A DNA stretch of 64,000 bases, taken from Pistricoccus aurantiacus. Its GTDB lineage: Bacteria; Pseudomonadota; Gammaproteobacteria; Pseudomonadales; Halomonadaceae. Shown here piece after piece: positions 8,997-17,822 of this stretch (within the stretch, counting starts at the first letter, position 1; every line of letters starts with the position of its first letter). The notes under the pieces were generated by a model, which made no database searches, was not told the origin of the DNA, and was given only the letters and a program-made list of their open reading frames with translations. Location: the NCBI RefSeq assembly GCF_042682565.1, contig NZ_JBHUIC010000005.1. One strand, given 5' to 3'. Both the position numbers and the translations under genes were made by a program.

Positions 8997-10421
8997 ATGA
9001 ACACTGCATTTGAACATCCGACCTACAATTACAAGGTGGTTCGGCAGTTCGCGATCATGACTGTGGTATGGGGCATCATAGGCATGAGCCTGGGTGTCAT
9101 CATCGCCGCGCAACTGGTCTGGCCTGAACTCAACCTTGGTTTACCCTGGACCAGTTTCGGTCGTCTGCGACCCTTGCATACCAATGCGGTCATCTTTGCC
9201 TTCGGCGGCTCCGCGCTGATTGCTACCTCCTACTACGTGGTGCAGCGAACCTGCCAGACTCGCCTGATATCCGACAAGCTGGCGGCTTTCACCTTCTGGG
9301 GCTGGCAAGCGGTTATCGTTTCCGCGATTATTACCCTGCCCATGGGATTCACGACCTCCAAGGAGTACGCGGAACTCGAATGGCCCATCAACATTCTCAT
9401 CGCCGTAGTGTGGGTCAGCTACGCCATCGTGTTTCTTGGCACCATCAAGCAGCGTAGAACTTCCCATATTTATGTCGCCAACTGGTTCTACGCCGCCTTT
9501 ATCCTGACCATTGCCGTACTGCATATCGTCAACAATCTGGCGATTCCTGTGGGTGCCTTCAAATCCTACTCCATCTATCCCGGCGCCATCGACGCCATGG
9601 TCCAGTGGTGGTGGGGTCACAACGCGGTGGGGTTCTTCCTGACCGCGGGCTTCCTGGGCATGATGTATTATTTCGTGCCGAAGCAGGCGGAACGTCCGAT
9701 CTACTCCTATCGTCTGTCCATCGTGCACTTCTGGGCACTGATCACTACCTACATGTGGGCCGGCGCGCATCACCTTCATTACACCGCCCTGCCCAACTGG
9801 GCGCAGTCTTTGGGCATGATCATGTCGATCATTCTGCTGGCGCCTTCCTGGGGCGGCATGATCAACGGCATGATGACCCTGTCCGGCGCCTGGCATAAGC
9901 TGCGTACCGATCCCACCTTGCGCTTCCTGGTGGTGGCGCTGTCCTTCTACGGCATGTCCACCTTTGAAGGGCCGATGATGGCGGTCAAGACCGTCAACGC
10001 CCTGTCTCACTACACCGACTGGACCATCGGTCACGTTCATTCCGGCGCCTTGGGCTGGGTGGCGATGATCACCATCGGCTCCATGTATCACTTGATTCCG
10101 AGGCTGTTCGGTCGCACCGAGATGTACTCCGTCAACCTGATCGGCGTGCACTTCTGGCTAGCCACCATCGGCACCGTGCTGTACATCGCTTCCATGTGGG
10201 TCAATGGCATCATGCAGGGCCTGATGTGGCGCGCGGTGAACGCGGACGGCACGCTGATGTATACCTTTGTCGAGGCTCTGGAAGCCAGCCATCCTGGCTA
10301 TGTAGTGCGCTGGATCGGCGGTCTGTTCTGGGTAGTCAGCATGCTGATCATGGCCTACAACGTCTACATGACTGTCAAGCGCAGTGAAGCCATTCGCGAG
10401 CCCATCGCTCAGACAGCTTGA
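8997..10421 (+). CDS. ccoN: cbb3-type cytochrome c oxidase, subunit I
   Basis: 474 residues, the normal length for CcoN. This is the catalytic haem-copper subunit of the cbb3 oxidase in the inner membrane, binding a low-spin haem b and the haem b3-CuB centre. About twelve hydrophobic helices are visible. Histidine-bearing segments include [25 protein letters not shown] and [11 protein letters not shown], where the copper and haem ligands are expected. First gene of ccoNOQP, preceded by an Anr-type site, so expression should rise when oxygen falls. The ribosome binding site (GGGAAA) is weak. The product is fully recognisable and nothing appears disrupted. Confidence 0.98.
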   Translation: MNTAFEHPTYNYKVVRQFAIMTVVWGIIGMSLGVIIAAQLVWPELNLGLPWTSFGRLRPLHTNAVIFAFGGSALIATSYYVVQRTCQTRLISDKLAAFTFWGWQAVIVSAIITLPMGFTTSKEYAELEWPINILIAVVWVSYAIVFLGTIKQRRTSHIYVANWFYAAFILTIAVLHIVNNLAIPVGAFKSYSIYPGAIDAMVQWWWGHNAVGFFLTAGFLGMMYYFVPKQAERPIYSYRLSIVHFWALITTYMWAGAHHLHYTALPNWAQSLGMIMSIILLAPSWGGMINGMMTLSGAWHKLRTDPTLRFLVVALSFYGMSTFEGPMMAVKTVNALSHYTDWTIGHVHSGALGWVAMITIGSMYHLIPRLFGRTEMYSVNLIGVHFWLATIGTVLYIASMWVNGIMQGLMWRAVNADGTLMYTFVEALEASHPGYVVRWIGGLFWVVSMLIMAYNVYMTVKRSEAIREPIAQTA

Positions 10422-10443
10422 TCAACCGGGGAACCTGACACCA

Positions 10444-11052
10444 ATGAGACACGAGATAGTCGAAAAAAACGTTGGCCTGCTCGCCATTCTTATCCTGGTC
10501 GTGATCAGTTTCGGCGGGCTGGCGGAAATCGTGCCACTGTTCTTCCAGAAGGAGACCACCACGCCGATTGAAGGGCTAAAACCGCTGACGGCACTGGAAC
10601 TGGAAGGTCGGGACATCTATATCCGCGAAGGCTGCGTGGGCTGTCATTCCCAGATGATTCGCCCGTTCCGTGCCGAAACCGAGCGTTACGGTCACTACAG
10701 CGTAGCCGGGGAGTTCGTCTACGATCACCCCTTCCTGTGGGGCTCCAAGCGGACCGGCCCGGACCTGGCTCGGGTCGGCGGACGCTATAGCGATGCCTGG
10801 CACCGCGCCCACCTGTACAACCCTCGAGACGTGGTTCCCGAGTCCAAGATGCCGGAATATCCCTGGCTTTTCGCGAACACCCTTGACGGTGAAGGCACTG
10901 CCCGGAAGATGAGCGCCATGCGCCACCTAGGCGTGCCCTACACCGATGAGGAGATAGCCGGCGCCAAGCAGCAGGTGCGCGGCCAGCAGGAAATCACCGC
11001 TCTGATCGCCTATCTGCAGCAGCTTGGCACCACGCTCAAGGACATACGCTGA
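10444..11052 (+). CDS. ccoO: cbb3-type cytochrome c oxidase, monohaem subunit II
   Basis: 202 residues with one N-terminal membrane anchor ([21 protein letters not shown]) and a periplasmic cytochrome c domain. The single CXXCH haem motif is CVGCH. A conserved [15 protein letters not shown] stretch follows. I start at ATG 10444 ([13 protein letters not shown]), which has GGGGA upstream and follows the ccoN stop by 22 bases; a longer reading frame that overlaps ccoN is not needed. It passes electrons from CcoP haems to CcoN. Confidence 0.97.
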   Translation: MRHEIVEKNVGLLAILILVVISFGGLAEIVPLFFQKETTTPIEGLKPLTALELEGRDIYIREGCVGCHSQMIRPFRAETERYGHYSVAGEFVYDHPFLWGSKRTGPDLARVGGRYSDAWHRAHLYNPRDVVPESKMPEYPWLFANTLDGEGTARKMSAMRHLGVPYTDEEIAGAKQQVRGQQEITALIAYLQQLGTTLKDIR

Positions 11053-11054
11053 TC

Positions 11055-11270
11055 ATGGATATGGGAACCTTTCGCGGCATTACCACGCTCTTGATCATGA
11101 TCGCCTTCATCGGCATCGTGATCTGGGCCTATTCCAAGCGCCGCAAGAAGGATTTCGACGAGGCCAAGAATCTACCCTTCGCCGATGAAGAAATGCACAA
11201 CCCCCGTGACGATCAGCACATGAATAACGATAGTAAATCCCGACATGACAGGGGAGACAGGAACACATGA
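11055..11270 (+). CDS. ccoQ: cbb3 oxidase small subunit CcoQ
   Basis: 71 residues: one transmembrane helix (TTLLIMIAFIGIVIWAYS), followed by a basic KRRKK stop-transfer and an acidic cytoplasmic tail containing AKNLPFADEE, typical of CcoQ. It begins two bases after ccoO and its stop overlaps the ccoP start by four bases, indicating coupled translation. CcoQ stabilises the assembled complex in species where it has been tested. The tail is rather long and polar. Confidence 0.92.
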   Translation: MDMGTFRGITTLLIMIAFIGIVIWAYSKRRKKDFDEAKNLPFADEEMHNPRDDQHMNNDSKSRHDRGDRNT

Positions 11271-12190
11271 ATAACCTTTGGGGCGACGCTCTCTCCGGCT
11301 TCTGGAGCGCCTGGATCATCGTCATTACCCTGGGCACCATCGCTTTTTGCTGGTGGCTTCTGTTTGCCAACCGCAAGACCGACAAGACGCCGGACGCGGA
11401 AGGCAACGTCGAGACCACCGGTCATGCCGCGGACGAAATCGAGGAATACGACAACCCGCTGCCACGCTGGTGGTTCATGCTCTATGCGGGCACCTGCGTC
11501 TTTGCAGTTGCGTATCTGCTACTCTACCCGGGCCTCGGCAACTATCTTGGGGTACTAGGCTGGACCCAGGAATCCCAGTGGGAAGACGAGGTGCAGGTCG
11601 CTCAGGAGCGCTATGCGCCGATCTTCGACAAGTACAACGCGGTGCCGATTCCTGAACTGGCCCAGGACGCAGAAGCCATGCAGGTGGCGGAGCGTATCTA
11701 TCTCAACAACTGCGCCCTCTGCCATGGCTCCAACGCTCAGGGCGGCTACGGCTTCCCGAATCTGACGGATGATTCCTGGCTGTATGGCGGAAGCCCCGAG
11801 GATATCGTGGCGACTCTCAACAACGGTCGCAACGGTCTGATGCCTTCCTGGCAACAATTGGGTGATGCCAATATTCAGAATGTCACCCAGTACGTGCTGT
11901 TACTCTCCGGCCTGGAGCATGACGAACAGGCGGCGGGTCAGGGGGAATCGATCTTTCAGGCTTCCTGTGTGGCTTGTCATGGTCCAGAGGGCAAGGGCAA
12001 CCAGGCGATCGGCGCGCCCAACTTGACGGATGACTACTGGCTGTATCGCCAGCCCGGTCAGTCGGTGGAAGACTCGATACTGCATACCCTGCGCAATGGA
12101 CGTAATGGCCACATGCCCGCCCAGGCCGCCTATATCGGCGATAACAAGGTTCATCTGGTAGCAGCCTATGTCTACAGTCTCTCTCAGTAA
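11267..12190 (+). CDS. ccoP: cbb3-type cytochrome c oxidase, dihaem subunit III
   Basis: 307 residues. Two N-terminal membrane segments (about 11-33 and 68-88) precede a periplasmic part with two cytochrome c domains. Haem motifs are CALCH at residues 149-153 and CVACH at 234-238. The segment DNPLPRWWF just before the second helix is a family hallmark. CcoP takes electrons from soluble cytochromes and hands them to CcoO. It overlaps ccoQ by four bases and ends the structural operon. Confidence 0.97.
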   Translation: MNNLWGDALSGFWSAWIIVITLGTIAFCWWLLFANRKTDKTPDAEGNVETTGHAADEIEEYDNPLPRWWFMLYAGTCVFAVAYLLLYPGLGNYLGVLGWTQESQWEDEVQVAQERYAPIFDKYNAVPIPELAQDAEAMQVAERIYLNNCALCHGSNAQGGYGFPNLTDDSWLYGGSPEDIVATLNNGRNGLMPSWQQLGDANIQNVTQYVLLLSGLEHDEQAAGQGESIFQASCVACHGPEGKGNQAIGAPNLTDDYWLYRQPGQSVEDSILHTLRNGRNGHMPAQAAYIGDNKVHLVAAYVYSLSQ

Positions 12191-12204
12191 GCGATAAAAC
12201 CGAC

Positions 12205-12239
12205 GGGGGCGGCGCCCTGTGTGACCTGGGGCCGCACCC
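12205..12239 (+). terminator. Hairpin after ccoP
   Basis: A long GC hairpin (GGGGGCGGC pairing with GCCGCACCC apart from one mismatch, plus an inner CCC/GGG) begins 15 bases after the ccoP stop. The bases that follow are pyrimidine-rich but not a clean T-run, so termination may be partial. Confidence 0.5.
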
Positions 12240-12260
12240 ATTCTTCCCTTCTCCCGTAGT

Positions 12261-12269
12261 TGATATAAT
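12261..12269 (+). promoter_or_regulatory. Extended -10 promoter for ccoG
   Basis: TGATATAAT is a perfect TATAAT hexamer with the TGn extension, 70 bases before the ccoG start and downstream of the ccoP hairpin. No good -35 is present, as is usual for extended -10 promoters. No Anr site is visible here, so the assembly genes may have basal expression independent of oxygen. Confidence 0.55.
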
Positions 12270-12339
12270 TTCCGAATCTCTCCTTCGTCAGCTTGTCGAG
12301 TCGTCAACACGGCTGGACTCGTATTTTCATGGTGATGCC

Positions 12340-13779
12340 ATGTCCGACAAGATTCCCGTACGCGACATTTCCACCGACCCGGCGGTCGGCCAGCACGATC
12401 CGAATACCGCTACCGTCACGCAGGAAATGTATGCCAAGCGTAAGCATATCTATGTGCGCGAAATACATGGCCTTTTCCAGCGGGTGAGGCGCAGCGCCAA
12501 TTGGGTATTGATGGCATTGTATTTCATCATTCCCTGGATCTATGTCGACGGTCGCCCGCTGGTGCTATTCGACCTTCCGGCACGAGAATTCCATATTTTC
12601 GGCGCGACCTTCTATCCCCAGGAATTCGTGCTGCTTTCCTGGCTGCTGATCATCTGTGCCTTCGGGCTTTTCCTCATCACTGTCTTCGCGGGGCGCGTAT
12701 GGTGCGGCTACACCTGCCCGCAGAGCGTCTGGACCTGGCTGTATATCTGGGTCGAGCAGATCACCGAGGGACGGCGTAACAAGCGTATCAAGCTCGACAA
12801 GCAGCCCATGAGCTTCGACAATTTTCGGCGCAAGCTCGCCAAGCATGTTATCTGGCTCCTCATTGCCTTCGCTACCGGCCTGGCCTTCGTGGGCTACTTC
12901 ACGCCGGTTCGCAGTCTGGCGCTGGACTTTGTCACCTTGAGCGTAGGCGGCTGGGCGTTGTTCTGGGTGGGTTTCTTCACTCTGTTCACCTATCTCAACG
13001 CCGGCTGGCTGCGAGAGCAGGTATGCATCTACATGTGCCCCTACGCGCGTTTTCAATCGGTGATGTTCGACCGCGACACCTTGATCGTTTCCTACGATGC
13101 TGCCCGGGGCGAGCCGCGGGGTGCCCGCAAGAAAAGTCTCGACCATCGTGCTGCAGGGCTAGGTGACTGCATCGACTGCGAACTCTGCGTGCAGGTCTGC
13201 CCCACCGGCATCGATATCCGTCAGGGATTGCAGTATGAATGCATCACCTGCGCCGCCTGTATCGATGCCTGTGATAACGTGATGGACCGCATGGGTTACC
13301 CGCACGGGTTGATCCGCTATACCACGGAACGGGCTTTGGAAGGCGGCAAGACGCATATCCTGCGCCCGCGCCTGATCGGTTATCTTGTCGCCCTGCTGGT
13401 CATGGTCGGCCTGTTCGCCTGGGCGGTGACAGACCGTAGCACCCTAGAATTCGATATCGATCGCGACCGCAACCAGCTTTATCAAATGACTCAGGACGGT
13501 CGTATCAGCAATGTCTACACCCTGAACGTGCGCAACCTGGACAATCAGGATCATACTTACCGCATCATCCTCGACGGTCTGCCGGGTATTACCCTGGTAG
13601 GCAATGACGAAGTCAGCGTAAAGGCCGGCGGCAGCACTCTGCACACGATTCAAGCTGTGGTCGACTTGGAAGCGATAGAACGTCCCAGCCATGAGATCGC
13701 GATTTCCCTGCAGGCTGTTGGCGACGACTCAATCAGTGAGCAGCGTGAAGCACGCTTCATCGGACAACTCAGAGAATGA
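12340..13779 (+). CDS. ccoG: cbb3 oxidase assembly protein CcoG (RdxA/FixG family)
   Basis: 479 residues. Several membrane helices in the first half, then two ferredoxin-type 4Fe-4S motifs: CIDCELCVQVCPTG and CITCAACIDACDNV. Another cysteine segment, WCGYTCPQSVW, lies in the membrane region. The C-terminal 120 residues form an immunoglobulin-like periplasmic domain. CcoG is a cupric reductase that prepares Cu(I) for insertion into CcoN. It heads the ccoG-fixH-ccoI-ccoS group and overlaps fixH by four bases. Confidence 0.96.
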   Translation: MSDKIPVRDISTDPAVGQHDPNTATVTQEMYAKRKHIYVREIHGLFQRVRRSANWVLMALYFIIPWIYVDGRPLVLFDLPAREFHIFGATFYPQEFVLLSWLLIICAFGLFLITVFAGRVWCGYTCPQSVWTWLYIWVEQITEGRRNKRIKLDKQPMSFDNFRRKLAKHVIWLLIAFATGLAFVGYFTPVRSLALDFVTLSVGGWALFWVGFFTLFTYLNAGWLREQVCIYMCPYARFQSVMFDRDTLIVSYDAARGEPRGARKKSLDHRAAGLGDCIDCELCVQVCPTGIDIRQGLQYECITCAACIDACDNVMDRMGYPHGLIRYTTERALEGGKTHILRPRLIGYLVALLVMVGLFAWAVTDRSTLEFDIDRDRNQLYQMTQDGRISNVYTLNVRNLDNQDHTYRIILDGLPGITLVGNDEVSVKAGGSTLHTIQAVVDLEAIERPSHEIAISLQAVGDDSISEQREARFIGQLRE

Positions 13780-14327
13780 CCTCAATGCCTCAAATCGTTC
13801 GCCCCTGGTACAAGGAGCCCTGGCCCTGGATGATGCTGGGCGTGCTGGGCTCCTCGGTGATCTTTGGTATCACCTATCTTGTCATGTCCATCGTTACCTT
13901 CGATGGCATGGTCGAAGACGACTATTACAAGGAAGGCCTGGCCATCAACCAGGTGCTTGAAAAGGATCATCGCGCCGCTGCTCTCGGTCTTTCCGCGGAC
14001 CTGCGCATCGACGACTTGACCGGCGACATCAGCCTGGAACTGCGAGGCGCCGTTCCCGGTACCGAGGCGCAGCATCGAGAGATGCGGCCGCAGCAACTGG
14101 CCCTGGCACTGATCTTTCCCGCTCAGGACGGACGCGACCACACGCTGATTCTGGAGCGAGTCCGCGACAATCACTACGTAGGCCAGGCGCCACGTCAGCT
14201 CAAGTACCGCTGGTATCTGCAGCTGACCCCGAATGTTGCCGACGCGAACTGGCGCCTGACCGGCGAAACGCGCCTTCCATCCCAGGAATCGATCAGCTTG
14301 AAGCCGGGCAATCAGGCCAAGGGCTGA
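13776..14327 (+). CDS. ccoH: FixH/CcoH family assembly protein
   Basis: 183 residues, or 180 if translation starts at the second ATG (13785). A single N-terminal helix (MMLGVLGSSVIFGITYLVMSI) is followed by the conserved DDYYKEGLAINQ motif and a small beta-rich periplasmic domain. FixH proteins help the cbb3 oxidase assemble and are always found with the copper ATPase. It overlaps ccoG by four bases and is followed after five bases by ccoI. The family match is clear although the sequence is variable. Confidence 0.9.
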   Translation: MTSMPQIVRPWYKEPWPWMMLGVLGSSVIFGITYLVMSIVTFDGMVEDDYYKEGLAINQVLEKDHRAAALGLSADLRIDDLTGDISLELRGAVPGTEAQHREMRPQQLALALIFPAQDGRDHTLILERVRDNHYVGQAPRQLKYRWYLQLTPNVADANWRLTGETRLPSQESISLKPGNQAKG

Positions 14328-14332
14328 AGGCC

Positions 14333-16801
14333 ATGAACGAGTTGCGGGAGCCGGCTTCCCAGTGCCGGGAATGCTATCACTGTGGTTACCCGGTGCCGGA
14401 GAACGCGCCCTGGAAAATTCGCCTCGAGGACGGCGAACATCCGCTTTGCTGTCCGGGCTGTGAGGCGGTCGCCCATGCTATCGTCGAGGGTGGACTGGCC
14501 AGTTATTATCGTTTTCGCACCCAGCTCCCGGAACGCCCGGAGGATATGGACGCGGCGCGAATCGACATCTGGACGGTATACGACGACCCGGACCTGCAAC
14601 AAGAGTTCGTTCACCAGCAGGATGACGGCAACGTTGTCACCCTGGCAGTGGAAGGCATCACCTGCGCCGCCTGCGCCTGGCTGATCGAGCATCGGCTCAA
14701 CGCTCTTGCCGGTGTCGCTTCCAGCGCGGTCAATCTGACGCATCACCGCCTGCGAGTGGCCTGGGATCCACAGCAGCTCGCCCTGTCACGGATCCTCGCG
14801 GAACTGGCGGCGATCGGCTATCCTGCCCAGCCCTATGAGCCGGATCAGGTCCAGGCGCGTCTCAAGCACGACGAGCGCATGGCCATCCGCCGCCTGATCG
14901 TCGCTGCGGTGGCGATGATGCAGGTCATGATGTTCTCCATCCCCATGTACATGAGCGAACCCGGGGAGATATCGCCGGATTTCATTGCTCTATTCCACTG
15001 GTTGTCTTTCGCTCTGGCGACCCCGGTGGTGCTGTTTTCCGCCCTGCCCTTTTTTCGCAACGCCTGGCGCGATCTGAAAACGCGCATGCTGGGCATGGAT
15101 GTGCCGGTGTCGCTGGCCATTGGTGGCGCCTACCTGGCCAGCGGCTACGCGGTAATCAGCGGCCACGGCGAGACCTACTTCGACTCCGTAGCGATGTTCA
15201 CCTTCTTTCTGCTGTTCGGACGCTATATCGAAATGCGCGCCAGACGCCGCAACGGCCAGAGCGGTAATGCTCTGATCAAGGCCTTACCCATGTCCGCCCT
15301 GCGGCTGGAAGAAGACGGTCGAGAACGCGCAATTCCATCCAATCGACTCGCTCCCGAGGATCGGATTCTGGTCAAGCCGGGTCACAGCGTTCCTGCGGAT
15401 GGCATCATCGAGGAGGGTCGGTCGAGTCTCGACGAGGCCATGCTGACCGGCGAGCCGACCCCCGTGCCGCGAGGGCCCGGTGAGCGGGTCACCGGCGGAA
15501 GCCACAATGTGGAGAGTCCGCTGATCGTTCGCGTGACCCATGCGGGGGCGCAGTCTCGGGCCGCGGGCATTCTCGATCTGTCGGATCGCGCCTTCAGCAG
15601 TCGTCCGCGGATTGCCGACCTGGCATCGCGAACCGCCCATTACTTCGTCATCGCGCTGCTGCTGATAAGTACCTTGGTGGTGATAGCCTGGAGTCAGATC
15701 GACCCGTCTCGGGTCCTCTGGGTCACGCTGTCCCTGCTGGTGGTGACCTGCCCCTGCGCCTTGGCCCTGGCCACTCCCACCGCCTTGACCGCCGGTCATG
15801 GCCAGCTGCGCCGCCGCGGCGTACTGATCACTCGGGCGCATGCGATCGAAACCCTGGCCCAGCTCGATCGCGTGATCTTCGACAAGACCGGCACCTTGAC
15901 CCAGGGTCGCATGACCCTGGACGCGACCCAGGCCCTGGCAAGCTTGAGTGTGGATCAGGCCCGCAGCCTGGCGGCGGCGCTCGAGGCTCACTCGGAGCAT
16001 CCTATCGCCCGGGCCTTTCATCCTTATCGCCAGCCACAGTACAAGGCGAGCCAGGTCGTCAGCCGCCCCGGCCTGGGGCTGGAAGGTTATCTGGACGGCC
16101 GGCGCTGGCGACTCGGCAAGCCGGATTTCGCCGCGCCGGCGCGCAGCGTTTCTCCACCGGACGACGGCACCTGGCTGCTGCTGGCGGAGGAAGGCACACC
16201 CCGGGCCTGGTTCAGCCTGCGAGACGCCTTGCGTGACGATGCCGATATGACCGTGGACGCGCTCAAGGCAATGGGGCTGAAAGTCGAGCTGCTTTCCGGT
16301 GACGGGGAAGCGAAGGTCGCAGCGCTCGCCCGGGAGCTCGGCATCGCTCAATGGCGCGCCGGCGCCAGCCCGGAGGACAAGCTCTCGCGCATCAAGACGC
16401 TACAGGCGGCGGGGGAAAAAGTCGCCATGGTCGGCGACGGCATCAACGACGTGCCGGTGCTCGCCGGAGCGGACGTGGCCATCGCCATGAACGGCGCCAC
16501 GGACCTGGCCCGCACCAGCGCGGACGCGGTACTGTTGAGCCCGCATCTCAGCCGAGTTGCCGAGGCGATCGAGCTTAGTCGCGCCACCCGGCGCGTCATA
16601 CGACAGAATCTGGTCTGGGCGCTTTGCTACAATCTGATCGCCCTGCCTCTGGCCGCCTGCGGCCTGATACCGCCCTGGGCAGCGGCCCTGGGCATGTCCG
16701 CCAGCTCGCTTATCGTGGTAGGCAACGCCTTGCGTCTGGGGCGTGGAAGGACGACGCGGACTGTCCATCCAGGCGTCAGTACAAGCGTGGAGCCTGCATG
16801 A
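14333..16801 (+). CDS. ccoI: Copper-transporting P-type ATPase CcoI (FixI)
   Basis: 822 residues. An N-terminal zinc-finger-like cysteine cluster (CRECYHCGYP, CCPGCEAV) is followed by a heavy-metal domain with GITCAACAW near residue 107. The P1B-ATPase core has the metal-channel CPC in VVTCPCALALATPTA, the phosphorylation motif FDKTGTLTQG, an HP locus (SEHPIARAF) and GDGINDVPVL. It pumps Cu(I) towards the periplasm for the cbb3 active site rather than for copper resistance; the partner genes support that reading. The stop overlaps the ccoS start. Confidence 0.96.
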   Translation: MNELREPASQCRECYHCGYPVPENAPWKIRLEDGEHPLCCPGCEAVAHAIVEGGLASYYRFRTQLPERPEDMDAARIDIWTVYDDPDLQQEFVHQQDDGNVVTLAVEGITCAACAWLIEHRLNALAGVASSAVNLTHHRLRVAWDPQQLALSRILAELAAIGYPAQPYEPDQVQARLKHDERMAIRRLIVAAVAMMQVMMFSIPMYMSEPGEISPDFIALFHWLSFALATPVVLFSALPFFRNAWRDLKTRMLGMDVPVSLAIGGAYLASGYAVISGHGETYFDSVAMFTFFLLFGRYIEMRARRRNGQSGNALIKALPMSALRLEEDGRERAIPSNRLAPEDRILVKPGHSVPADGIIEEGRSSLDEAMLTGEPTPVPRGPGERVTGGSHNVESPLIVRVTHAGAQSRAAGILDLSDRAFSSRPRIADLASRTAHYFVIALLLISTLVVIAWSQIDPSRVLWVTLSLLVVTCPCALALATPTALTAGHGQLRRRGVLITRAHAIETLAQLDRVIFDKTGTLTQGRMTLDATQALASLSVDQARSLAAALEAHSEHPIARAFHPYRQPQYKASQVVSRPGLGLEGYLDGRRWRLGKPDFAAPARSVSPPDDGTWLLLAEEGTPRAWFSLRDALRDDADMTVDALKAMGLKVELLSGDGEAKVAALARELGIAQWRAGASPEDKLSRIKTLQAAGEKVAMVGDGINDVPVLAGADVAIAMNGATDLARTSADAVLLSPHLSRVAEAIELSRATRRVIRQNLVWALCYNLIALPLAACGLIPPWAAALGMSASSLIVVGNALRLGRGRTTRTVHPGVSTSVEPA

Positions 16802-17022
16802 GCATTCTCTATCTATTGATTCCACTTTCCTTGATCCTGCTGAGCCTGGCGGTCTGGGCATTCTTCTGGGCGGTCAAGCACGACCAGTTCGAAGATCTGG
16901 AAGGCCCGGCCCATCAGATTCTTTTCGACGATGAAGAGCAGGATTTCACCGAAGAGGAACGCCGTCGCCGCGCCGACGCGCGCCGCCAGACGAAAGATTC
17001 CAACGTGAAGCGCGAAGATTGA
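16798..17022 (+). CDS. ccoS: cbb3 oxidase maturation protein CcoS
   Basis: 74 residues, starting at the ATG that overlaps the ccoI stop (ATGA). One N-terminal helix (ILYLLIPLSLILLSLAVWAFFW) then the conserved KHDQFEDLEGPAHQILFDDE segment, diagnostic of CcoS, and a charged tail. CcoS is required for cofactor insertion into CcoN in Rhodobacter. The tail (EEERRRRADARRQ) is longer than in some relatives. Confidence 0.93.
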   Translation: MSILYLLIPLSLILLSLAVWAFFWAVKHDQFEDLEGPAHQILFDDEEQDFTEEERRRRADARRQTKDSNVKRED

Positions 17023-17025
17023 GCC

Positions 17026-17745
17026 ATGAATCCTACCGGACTCGATCTCCCACCGCTGCTGGCAGCCTTTGTTTTTGGCCTGCTCGGCGGCGCGCACTGC
17101 ATCGGCATGTGCGGTGGCATCATGAGCGCCCTGACCTTCGCGGTTCCTCCCAGCATGCGCCATCCGGCAAGGCTGGGCGGTCTGCTGCTGGGCTACAATC
17201 TGGGGCGCATCGCGAGCTACATGATCGCCGGCGCCCTGGTGGCCGGGCTCGGCACCCTGCTTGGCGGCCTCACTCTGGAAATACGCCTGGCGCTGCAGGT
17301 GTTCGCCGCCATCATGCTGATCCTGATGGCGCTGTATATCGCCAACTGGTGGAGGGGGCTGCTCAAGATCGAGGCCCTGGGCCGTCGCCTGTGGAAATAC
17401 CTGGAACCCTTGGGACGACGCCTGATGCCGGTGGTCAAGGTGCCCCAGGCCGTGGCGCTGGGGGCGGTCTGGGGCTGGCTGCCCTGCGGGCTGGTCTATT
17501 CCATGCTGACCTGGAGCCTGGCCATCGCCGAACCGTGGCGCGGCGCCGCGCTGATGGGTGCCTTCGGCCTGGGTACCCTGCCCGCCCTGCTGGCCACCGG
17601 GCTCGCCGCCCGCCGTCTGAGCCAGCTTATTCGCCATCCGGCCACCCGCAGCCTGGCGGCACTATTGATCATCGCCTTTGCCCTGTGGCAGCTCTGGGAA
17701 GTCACCGGCATGCTAGCGACAAAAGGTCATCATGCAATGACTTGA
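17026..17745 (+). CDS. TauE/SafE or UreH-like membrane protein of the cco cluster
   Basis: 239 residues, mostly hydrophobic, with about six helices. The N-terminal motif GGAHCIGMCGG and a second related one, WGWLPCGLVYS, mark the UreH/DsbD-like transmembrane family annotated as sulfite exporter TauE/SafE. Paired cysteines in such repeats can bind a metal or act in redox chemistry. The same gene follows ccoS in Pseudomonas, so a role in metal delivery or cbb3 assembly is more likely than sulfite export. Three bases separate it from ccoS, so it probably shares the transcript. Confidence 0.88.
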   Translation: MNPTGLDLPPLLAAFVFGLLGGAHCIGMCGGIMSALTFAVPPSMRHPARLGGLLLGYNLGRIASYMIAGALVAGLGTLLGGLTLEIRLALQVFAAIMLILMALYIANWWRGLLKIEALGRRLWKYLEPLGRRLMPVVKVPQAVALGAVWGWLPCGLVYSMLTWSLAIAEPWRGAALMGAFGLGTLPALLATGLAARRLSQLIRHPATRSLAALLIIAFALWQLWEVTGMLATKGHHAMT

Positions 17746-17783
17746 CCTGGGGCAAGAAAAATGATCAAGCACAAGGCTAGGAT
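17742..17783 (+). promoter_or_regulatory. Candidate weak Anr site and -10 before the hemN-like gene
   Basis: TTGAC-CTGG-GGCAA (17742-17755) matches the Anr consensus at seven of ten positions. A TAGGAT -10 at 17778-17783 would place the start near 17790 and the site centre at -41.5. The spacing is right, but the right half-site is poor. Confidence 0.4.
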
Positions 17784-17822
17784 AAAAGTCCGACAGCTTT
17801 TACCATCGCATGGTGTGCCATC

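Noticed and set aside
10384..10443. Upstream extension of ccoO overlapping ccoN
   Set aside because: It adds 20 residues that do not belong to the family, and the ATG at 10444 has its own ribosome binding site.
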